From contig JAVHVN010000073.1 in assembly GCA_032160545.1 (NCBI GenBank), positions 1-21,209 on the forward strand: a stretch of DNA of 21,209 nucleotides, read 5' to 3'. Under the pieces are notes generated by a model, which saw only the letters and a list, made by a program, of their open reading frames with translations, did no database searches and was not told the DNA's origin. Both the position numbers and the translations under genes were made by a program. Shown here piece by piece: positions 14,873 to 21,209 of this stretch (position 1 is the stretch's first letter; each line of letters begins with the position of its first letter). Origin of the DNA: DATGFB01 sp032160545 (GTDB lineage: Bacteria; Actinomycetota; Actinomycetes; Mycobacteriales; Jatrophihabitantaceae).

Positions 14873-15512
14873 CCACGGCGACCCGGTGCCCCGACGGCCG
14901 CGGCGCTCCGGTGCGCATGGCGAGCAGGATCCCGGCCACGAGCATCCACAGCGGTGCCGCGAAGAACCCGATGAAGCCGCCCGGCCCGGCCAGCGACACG
15001 ATGCCGAGGACGAGGGCGACCCAGCCGATCCAGGTCGGCAGCATGCCGCTGCTCAGCCCGGTGATGCCCGCACCGATCAGGAACACGGCGATCCCGCCGA
15101 TGAACGGCACCCACGATGCACTGGCGAGGACGTTCAGCGTCTGCCCGACCTGCAACTGGTTGTGGTCGGCCGCGCTGACCTGAGCGAGCGCGACCATCGA
15201 GCCGATGAGCAGCCCGGAGGCCCACAGCACCGCGCCGGCGACGAGCACCCTCGGCCCCACGGTCGCGTCGCCCGCCGCCCTGGCGCGCGAGTACACGTAG
15301 GCAGCGAAGATCAATAGCAGCGCGACACCCAGCGGGGACAGGAACACGCCGACCAGCAGCTGTCCCTTGTGGCCGTCCACGTAGGAGTCCACCTTCTCGG
15401 GCGAGGCCTTGTCGCTCGGCGAGCTGCCGGTCAGCGCGCTCAACACGAAGAACAGCACCGCGAAGACAGGCCCGGTCCACACCGCCCAGCGCGACACCCG
15501 TGACTCGTCCAT
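14868..15512 (-). CDS. Six-helix integral membrane protein of unknown function
   Basis: I do not recognise the family. The 214-residue protein has about six hydrophobic segments (about 10-27, 53-75, 89-111, 133-152, 160-178 and 182-199) with a hydrophilic loop of about 25 residues after the first (SSPSDKASPEKVDSYVDGHKG). It ends with a short basic tail. No catalytic motif, cofactor ligand or transporter signature is visible. The ATG at 15512 gives MDESRVSRW and has GGAGGGG 7 bases upstream, a good ribosome-binding site. It is 115 bases downstream of the large Ig-repeat gene on the same strand, separated from it by a strong hairpin, and converges on the thioesterase with 9 bases between the stops. 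Confidence 0.75.
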   Translation of the reverse strand: MDESRVSRWAVWTGPVFAVLFFVLSALTGSSPSDKASPEKVDSYVDGHKGQLLVGVFLSPLGVALLLIFAAYVYSRARAAGDATVGPRVLVAGAVLWASGLLIGSMVALAQVSAADHNQLQVGQTLNVLASASWVPFIGGIAVFLIGAGITGLSSGMLPTWIGWVALVLGIVSLAGPGGFIGFFAAPLWMLVAGILLAMRTGAPRPSGHRVAVA

Positions 15513-15595
15513 GACTGCCCCCTCCGGTCGGAACTCCTGTCGCGACCGAGCGTGGCCGGTCGGGGCATCCGGGAAGAAGGGTGCGAGCAGGTGGA

Positions 15596-15621
15596 GCGGG
15601 TGGGGCTAACACCCCACCCGC
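15596..15621 (-). terminator. Perfect 10-base hairpin after the Ig-repeat gene
   Basis: GCGGGTGGGG (15596-15605) and CCCCACCCGC (15612-15621) form a perfect 10-base G-C-rich stem around the 6-base loop CTAACA. It begins 6 bases after the Ig-repeat stop codon on the minus strand. There is no T-tract, but the stem is strong enough for a high-GC terminator. It separates the Ig-repeat operon from the membrane-protein gene. Confidence 0.65.
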
Positions 15622-15627
15622 CCTACG

Positions 15628-18600
15628 TCAGAACTGCGTGCCGTGGTCGTGCGAGGGCAGGTAGCTGGCGTTGCCGGCGAAGTTGACGTCATAGCCGCCG
15701 TCGTTGTCGATCGCCAGGATGAGCGCCGTCGCGTCGCACGAGGCCACGCCGTCGGCTCCGGTCACCGCGTCACAGATGTGGATGACGCTGTGATCGGTCG
15801 ACTGCGTCGTCGTGAACACCAGGGTCTGGCCCGCGAGCGGAGCGCCGTTCACGCCCGTCAGTGTCGCGCGGACGACGCCGCCGTTGCCTTCGAAGCCGCC
15901 GGGGTTGTGGTACGTGATCAGGGTGGCCGCCTCGACCGTGCTCGGCGCCCGGTTCACGTTCTGCGTGAACACCGGCGACGTGCTGCCCGCGTACTCGGTG
16001 CTGCCGCCGTAGACCGCGGTGATGCCGTGCGAACCCGCGGCCAGGCCCGGCACCGACAGGCTCGCCTGCTGACGGCCCTGCTGCGTGCTCAGGTCCGCGG
16101 TGCCGAGGATCGCCGTGCCGTCCTTGAATGTGACGGTGCCGGTCGGGTCACCCGCAGCCGCGGGGTTCGCAGCGACGACCGCCGTGAGGACGACCGCAGC
16201 ACCGAACACCGACGGATTCGCGGCGGACTCCACTCCGGTGATCGTGCCGACCTGGCCGACCGACTCGTCGGCCGACGCGGTCGCGCCCGCGAAGTTGAAG
16301 TTGCCGACGTACACCGCCCGGACCGAGTGGCTGCCCGGCGTCAACGAAGTCGACACGAACGTGGCCGCGGCGGTGTTCGCGACGGTGCCCGCGAGGCTGC
16401 TCGCGCCGAGGAGAACCGAGCCCTCGTAGAACTGCACGACACCCGAGGGGCGGCCCGTCGCCGGGGCGACCGCAGTGACCGTCGCGGTGAAGGTGACCGG
16501 TGCCCCGTACGCGGCCGGGTTCGGCCCGGCGGTGAGCGACGCGCTCGTCGCACCCTTCGTGACGTTGAGGCCGTTGCCCTGGTCGAGGCTCGCGTTGCTA
16601 CCGACGAAGTTCCGGTCGCCGCTGTAGGTCGCGGTGATCGCGTACGTCCCTGGCGAGAGGGAGGCGAATGACGTGCTGGTCGCGACACCCGCCACCACCG
16701 CTGCCGGCGCGCCCAGTTGGGCGCCGTTCACCCGGAACACGACCGTTCCGCCGGGGTCACCCGCGCCCGGCGCCACCGGGGTGACGGTGGCGCTGAACGT
16801 GACCGCCTGCCCGGACTGTGCGGGGTTGGCCGAGGACGTCAACACCGTCGACGTCTGAGCCCGCTGCACGGTCTGCGCCACCGAGTCGCTGCTGCCGAGG
16901 AAGTTGCCGTCACCGTTGTACGTCGCGGTGGCCACCGTCTGACCCACCGGCAGGATGCTCGTGCTGATCTGCACGGTGCCACCGCTGGTCGGATCGAGCG
17001 CCGCCGTGAACACGCCGGCCACGCCGGTGAACGTGAACGACACCGAGCCTGCCGGGGTTCCCGCCCCCGGGCTGGGGACGGACACCTGCGCCTCGAACGT
17101 GACCGTCTGCCCGAACACCGACGGGTTCGCCGACGAGGTGACGCTCACCGCCGTCGGCGCCTTGTTCACCGTCTGCGTGATCGCGTCGGAGCTGGCCGGC
17201 CGGAAGCCGTTGTCACCGGAGTAGGCGACGGAGACCGCGTGGTCGCCGACTGGCAGATCCGCGATCGGTGCGCTGTCCGCGGCACCGGCGACCAGCGCGA
17301 CGGGCGTGCCCACCGCGACGCCGTCGACGAAGAACTGCACCGAGCCGGTGGCGATGCCCGCACCCGGAGCCACCACCGCGACGGCCGCGTGGAACGTGAC
17401 CGGCTGGCCGAAGACCGACGGGTTCACGGTCGAGCTGACCGCGGCCGTCGTCGCCGCCTGGTCGACCACCTGGTTGAACGACGTGGACTGGCCGCTGAAG
17501 CCGTCGTCGCCGGCGTAGTTGGCAGTCACCGCGTGGCTGCCGGGGACCAGCGTGGCGATCGCGGGCGAGGTGGCCGAGCCGTCGACGAGCGGCACCGGTG
17601 CGCCCAGCTCGACGCCGTCGACGGCGAACTGCACGGTCCCGGTGGGCGTGCCCGCCCCGGGTGCCACGGCGGCGACATCGGCCGTGAAGCTGACCGGCTG
17701 ACCGGTCACCGACGGCGAATCGGACGAGCTCAACCCGACCGACGTATCGGCCTTGTTGACGCCCTGCGTCACGAGCGCCGAATCGCTCGAGGCGAAGTCG
17801 GAGTCGCCGTTGTAGGTCGCCGTCACGGCGTGGTTGCCGGTGTGCAGGCTGCTCACGGTGAGGGTCGCGCTCGTCCCCGTCAGCGCGACCGCAGTGCCGA
17901 ACGGGTTGCCGTCGACGAAGAACTGCACGCCGCCGCTCGGCGTTCCCGCGCCGGGAGCGACGACTGCGACGCTTGCCGTGAAGCTGACGCCCTGCCCGGT
18001 CACCGACGGATTCGGTGCGCTGCCCAGGGTGGTCGTGGTCGACGCCTTCGCGACGGTCTGGCCGACGCTCGACGCGGTGCTCGCGAGGAAATTACCGTCA
18101 CCGGAGTACTGCGCGCCGACGGTGTGGCTGCCCGTCGTCAGCAATGCGGCCGGCGTCGTCGCGGACCCGCCCGCGAGGGGGACAGCTGAGCCGAAGTTGG
18201 CGCCGTCGAGGGTGAACTGGACGCTGCCGGTCGGCGTGCCGGTGCCCTGGGTCGCGGCGACCGTCGCGGTGAACGAGGTGGTCTGCCCGTGGACGACGGG
18301 AGCCGGCGCGGCGAGCGTGGTCGCGGTCGCGTCCTTGCCGACGGTGAACGTGATCGACTGCGTCTTCGCGCCGTAGAAGGAGGTCGCGGCGAACGTGACG
18401 TTGAGCGTCGCCGAGCGCGGCGGCCCGTTGACCGGCAGGGACGCGGTTGCGACTCCGCCGGCATTCGTCGTGGCGTTGACCGTCGCTCCCCCCGACAGCG
18501 CGAACGACAGCTGACGGCCGCCGAGCTCGGCCGGGCTGAGGTTCGGGTCGGTCAGCGTCGCGGACACGGTCGCGGAGGTGTTCTGCGGAGCCGACGTGAC

Positions 18601-19041
18601 ACCCGAGTACGCGATCGAGACCACGTTGTCGATCGTGACCGGCACGTCCTGCGTGACGTTCTGCGTCGTGCAGCCGAACCCGCCGAAGCCGCTGTTGGCG
18701 CCGTTGCCGTCGATGCCCCGGACCTTGTAGCTGCCGTTCGGGTAGCTCTCGGTCAGGACGGACACCGAGAACGAACCCGCCCCGTCCTTCACCTGGCTGA
18801 ATACGACCGTGTTCGCAGAGTTGATCAGCTGAAGCGTCGTGTGCACGCTGCTGCCGCAGTGCTTGACGCCGAGGATGCTGCTGTTGTCGGTGCCGCCCGA
18901 GTCGCTCAGCGTCACGGTCCCGCGCAGCACGGAGCCCGACGACGGCGAGGTGACCGACGCGTCGGCTACACCTTCGGACGCCGCGACCATGACGCCGGCC
19001 GTCAGCAGGACCGCCGTGGCGGCCGAGAGAACTCTGCGCAC
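15628..19041 (-). CDS. Large secreted protein with eight bacterial Ig-like (Big_3-type) repeats
   Basis: This is a 1137-residue exported protein. A signal peptide (MRRVLSAATAVLL, cleavage probably after ADA at 26-28) is followed by an N-terminal module with Cys62 and Cys124 (about 29-140), one divergent Ig-like domain (about 140-240), then eight repeats of about 95-100 residues (about 243-1035). Each repeat has the pattern NPSVxGQ-VTFTA-VAPGAGTPTGxVQF-xDG-G-A-L-PGSHAV-A-YSGD-F, characteristic of bacterial Ig-like group 3 domains. A distinct C-terminal domain (about 1036-1137) has Cys1090 and Cys1102 and ADGVASCDA. No LPxTG motif or membrane anchor is seen. An adhesive or surface role is inference. 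The GTG start at 19041 follows GAAGGAAGAG, 29 bases after the upstream gene. Confidence 0.88.
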   Translation of the reverse strand: MRRVLSAATAVLLTAGVMVAASEGVADASVTSPSSGSVLRGTVTLSDSGGTDNSSILGVKHCGSSVHTTLQLINSANTVVFSQVKDGAGSFSVSVLTESYPNGSYKVRGIDGNGANSGFGGFGCTTQNVTQDVPVTIDNVVSIAYSGVTSAPQNTSATVSATLTDPNLSPAELGGRQLSFALSGGATVNATTNAGGVATASLPVNGPPRSATLNVTFAATSFYGAKTQSITFTVGKDATATTLAAPAPVVHGQTTSFTATVAATQGTGTPTGSVQFTLDGANFGSAVPLAGGSATTPAALLTTGSHTVGAQYSGDGNFLASTASSVGQTVAKASTTTTLGSAPNPSVTGQGVSFTASVAVVAPGAGTPSGGVQFFVDGNPFGTAVALTGTSATLTVSSLHTGNHAVTATYNGDSDFASSDSALVTQGVNKADTSVGLSSSDSPSVTGQPVSFTADVAAVAPGAGTPTGTVQFAVDGVELGAPVPLVDGSATSPAIATLVPGSHAVTANYAGDDGFSGQSTSFNQVVDQAATTAAVSSTVNPSVFGQPVTFHAAVAVVAPGAGIATGSVQFFVDGVAVGTPVALVAGAADSAPIADLPVGDHAVSVAYSGDNGFRPASSDAITQTVNKAPTAVSVTSSANPSVFGQTVTFEAQVSVPSPGAGTPAGSVSFTFTGVAGVFTAALDPTSGGTVQISTSILPVGQTVATATYNGDGNFLGSSDSVAQTVQRAQTSTVLTSSANPAQSGQAVTFSATVTPVAPGAGDPGGTVVFRVNGAQLGAPAAVVAGVATSTSFASLSPGTYAITATYSGDRNFVGSNASLDQGNGLNVTKGATSASLTAGPNPAAYGAPVTFTATVTAVAPATGRPSGVVQFYEGSVLLGASSLAGTVANTAAATFVSTSLTPGSHSVRAVYVGNFNFAGATASADESVGQVGTITGVESAANPSVFGAAVVLTAVVAANPAAAGDPTGTVTFKDGTAILGTADLSTQQGRQQASLSVPGLAAGSHGITAVYGGSTEYAGSTSPVFTQNVNRAPSTVEAATLITYHNPGGFEGNGGVVRATLTGVNGAPLAGQTLVFTTTQSTDHSVIHICDAVTGADGVASCDATALILAIDNDGGYDVNFAGNASYLPSHDHGTQF
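15937..18315 (-). repeat. Array of eight Ig-like domain repeats
   Basis: These are eight coding repeats of about 285-305 bases each. They share the protein pattern APGAG-TPTGTVQF-VDG and HAVTATYSGDxxF near the same positions. The copies are diverged, so they are an old domain array and not a recent tandem duplication. Boundaries are approximate. Confidence 0.7.
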
Positions 19042-19070
19042 GATGAGCTCTTCCTTCTAGTCGGGTGCTG

Positions 19071-21209
19071 CTACTTGAGGACGGCGCCCTGCGCCGAGAC
19101 GGGCAGGTAGTTGGCGTTGCCGGCGAACGTGGCCTTGTAGCCGTTGAACAGCAGCAGCTGGACGACCTGTCCACGGGCGTCGCAGGTGGCCACGCCGTCG
19201 GCGCCGGTCGTCGTGGTGCAGATCGTGGCGGAGCCGATCGTGAAGGTGATCGGTGCGCCGGCGATCGGGCCGCCGACCGAGCTCAGCGTGATGCGCAGGA
19301 TCCCGTACGGCCCGGACATCGGCGGGGTGATCTTGAGGATCGCCGCGTCCGCCTTCATGATCGTCGCCCGCCGCGCGACCGCGACCGTCACCGTGTTCGA
19401 GGTGCTGCCCTCGAACGAGGACGAGCCCGAGTAGGTCGCCTTGATCGAGTGGCTGCCGCCCCCGAGCGTGCTGAGGACCACGGTCGCCGCCGCCGTGGTG
19501 CCGGCTGCCGGTGCGGCCGCCACGGTCGCGAGCGTCGTCGCGCCGTCGGTGAACGTCACCGTGCCGCGGGGGACGCCGAGAGAGCTTCCCGCAGGGGTCA
19601 CCGTCGCGGTCAGGCTCACCGGGTCCAGGTAGCTGGTGGACGTCCGCGACGCCGTCAGCGTCGTGCTCGTCGCGACCTTGGCGACCGACTGGGTGGCCGA
19701 GGCGAGGCCCGCGACGAAGTCGACGTCACCGGAGTAGAGCACCGACACGAGGTGGTCCCCGGGCAGCAGCGTGGAGATTGCCTGGCTGGTCGCGCTGCCG
19801 TCGTCCAGCGCGACGGCGTCACCCAGCGGCTTGCCGTCCACCCGGAACTGCACGGCGCCGGTGGGCTTGGCGGTGCCGATCTGGGTCGAGGCCACCGTGG
19901 CGGTGAAGGTCACCGGCGTGCCGTACGAACTGCTCGGCTGCGACGAGTTCAGCTGCACGTCGACGCCCGCGTCGGCGATCGCCTGTGTGATCGAGTCACC
20001 GCTGGCCGCGAAGCCGGCGTCCGGGACGAACGCTGCGATCACCGTGTGGTCTCCAGGATCCGGCGACGCGAGGGTCGGGCTGACCGCTGCGCCCTGCGCG
20101 TCGAGCGGCACAGGGCCGCCGACGTTCGCACCGTCGACCGAGAACTGCACAGCTCCGCTCGGGACCGAGTCGGCGGCGCTGACCACTGCGGTGAACGTGA
20201 TGAGCTGGCCGTACGTCGACGGGTTCACCGACGAGCTGACCTGCGTGACGGTCGACTGGACCGCCGCACCCGAGATCACGGTCTGGCTGACCGGGGCCGC
20301 CGCGCTCGCGACGAAGTCACCGTCGCCGGCGTACGACGCGGTGATCAGGTGGGTGCCGGGCGTCAGCGTCGTCACGGAGATGGTCGCCTCGCTGCTGCCG
20401 CCCGTCGAGGCGAGCGTCGCGGCGCCGATCGGGTCGCCGTCCGCGAAGAAGGTGACCGTGCCGGTCGGAGCGCCCGATCCCGGAGCGACCGCCGTCACCG
20501 TCGCCGTGATGGCCACTGCCTGCTCCTCGGCCGACGGCGACGGCGTGGTGTTCAGCGTCGTCGTGGTGTCGGCCTTGGTGACGGTCTGGGCCGCAGTGCC
20601 CGAGCTGGTCGCGAAGCTGCCGTCTCCGGAGTACGCGACCGACAGCGTGTGCGAGCCGGCGTGCAACCCGGTCAGCGGCGCGAAGGTCGCCACACCGCCG
20701 ACGAGCGTGGCGGTGCCGGCCGCAGCGCCGTCGACGGTCAGCGTCACCGAGCCAGTCGGGGTGCCGGCGCCCGGAGCGCTCGCGGCTACCGTCGCGGTCA
20801 CGTCCACGCCTTCGCCCGTGACGGTGGTCGCGTCGTTGGTGCCGACGACCGTCGTGGTGGCCGCCGGCGTCACGGTCACGGAGGACGTCGACGAGCTGCC
20901 GTTGTAGACGTCGTCACCGGAGTAGTTGGCGACGATCGAGTGAGCGCCGACCGCGAGTGCGGACGTCGCGAAGGAAGCCTCCGCACCGCCCGCCGACGGT
21001 GCCAGCGCCGCCGTCCCGAGTGAGACGCCGTCGGCGATGTACTCGACCGAACCGGTCGGCGTGCCGCTGCCCGTCTTCGGAACGACCGTTGTCGTGATCG
21101 TCACCTGCTGCCCGTACACCGAGGGCGAGGGGGCCGGCGTGCTCGAGGTCGTCGTCGGCAGCAGCGGGTTGTGGACGTTCAGGTTGATCGCCGGTGACGT
21201 GCTGCCGGC
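19071..21209 (-). CDS. Large Ig-like repeat protein, C-terminal part (cut by right edge)
   Basis: The visible 712 residues are in one frame from the right edge to the TAG at 19071. They start inside one domain, then show six or more Ig-like group 3 repeats (TGSVEYIADGVSLG, TGSVTLTVDGAAAG, TGTVTFFADGDPIG, SGAVQFSVDGANVG, TGAVQFRVDGKPLG, RGTVTFTDGATTL) and a C-terminal domain of about 95 residues with ADGVATCDA and FAGNANYLP. This end domain matches the one that closes the downstream protein. The true start and signal peptide are outside the window; a GTG at 21119 is an internal codon, because the frame stays open upstream with domain-like sequence. The two genes are 29 bases apart and probably co-transcribed. 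Confidence 0.85.
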   Translation of the reverse strand, partial: AGSTSPAINLNVHNPLLPTTTSSTPAPSPSVYGQQVTITTTVVPKTGSGTPTGSVEYIADGVSLGTAALAPSAGGAEASFATSALAVGAHSIVANYSGDDVYNGSSSTSSVTVTPAATTTVVGTNDATTVTGEGVDVTATVAASAPGAGTPTGSVTLTVDGAAAGTATLVGGVATFAPLTGLHAGSHTLSVAYSGDGSFATSSGTAAQTVTKADTTTTLNTTPSPSAEEQAVAITATVTAVAPGSGAPTGTVTFFADGDPIGAATLASTGGSSEATISVTTLTPGTHLITASYAGDGDFVASAAAPVSQTVISGAAVQSTVTQVSSSVNPSTYGQLITFTAVVSAADSVPSGAVQFSVDGANVGGPVPLDAQGAAVSPTLASPDPGDHTVIAAFVPDAGFAASGDSITQAIADAGVDVQLNSSQPSSSYGTPVTFTATVASTQIGTAKPTGAVQFRVDGKPLGDAVALDDGSATSQAISTLLPGDHLVSVLYSGDVDFVAGLASATQSVAKVATSTTLTASRTSTSYLDPVSLTATVTPAGSSLGVPRGTVTFTDGATTLATVAAAPAAGTTAAATVVLSTLGGGSHSIKATYSGSSSFEGSTSNTVTVAVARRATIMKADAAILKITPPMSGPYGILRITLSSVGGPIAGAPITFTIGSATICTTTTGADGVATCDARGQVVQLLLFNGYKATFAGNANYLPVSAQGAVLK

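Noticed and set aside
15937..18315. The Ig repeat array as a recent DNA tandem repeat
   Set aside because: The copies differ widely at both base and residue level, so they are long-diverged protein domains.
19065..21023. A 652-codon plus-strand frame opposite the second Ig-repeat gene
   Set aside because: It is repetitive and Arg-rich because it mirrors the Ig repeat array; no start signal or recognisable domain.

Overview
The window is very GC-rich and densely coded, and it looks like a chromosomal segment from a high-GC actinobacterium. The evidence is a nuoA-to-nuoL complex I operon led by a geranylgeranyl-reductase-family gene, many GTG starts, stop/start overlaps, two promoter-to-start layouts typical of leaderless actinobacterial mRNAs, and a near-perfect match to the actinobacterial Rex operator. 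I cannot name the genus.

Layout. Positions 1-11329 (minus strand, so transcription runs right to left) hold nuoA, B, C, D, E, F, G, H, I, J, K and the first 137 codons of nuoL, which leaves the window at base 1. Upstream of nuoA, with a 64-base gap and on the same strand, is a FAD-dependent geranylgeranyl reductase family gene (11394-12665), probably a menaquinone side-chain reductase. It is preceded by a possible -10 box and a Rex-type operator (12720-12737). This suggests a single redox-controlled transcript for a quinone-modifying enzyme plus NADH:menaquinone oxidoreductase. Further upstream are an FKBP peptidyl-prolyl isomerase (minus) and, on the plus strand, three small genes: an ElaA-type GNAT acetyltransferase, a DUF985-like cupin and a PaaI-like hotdog thioesterase. 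The last two appear to be transcribed without leaders. A six-helix membrane protein (minus) converges on the thioesterase. Positions 15628-21209 (minus) hold two tandem, very large secreted proteins built from bacterial Ig-like repeats. The second in position is the upstream gene and is cut by the right edge.

The most unusual observation is a duplicated 45-base mini-ORF. One copy sits between nuoJ and nuoK (801-757) and one between nuoK and nuoL (452-408). Each encodes a similar 14-residue peptide, each has the only good Shine-Dalgarno sequence of its junction just upstream, and each ends in a TGA that overlaps the start codon of the next nuo gene (GTGA or ATGA). nuoK and nuoL have no convincing Shine-Dalgarno of their own, so their translation may depend on termination and re-initiation from these mini-ORFs. 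A third, unrelated 15-codon mini-ORF fills the nuoB-nuoC gap with ATGA at both ends. The rest of the operon also runs through short overlaps or 1-5 base gaps.

No stretch longer than 300 bases lacks a gene. I saw no tRNA, rRNA, CRISPR array, insertion sequence or phage gene.
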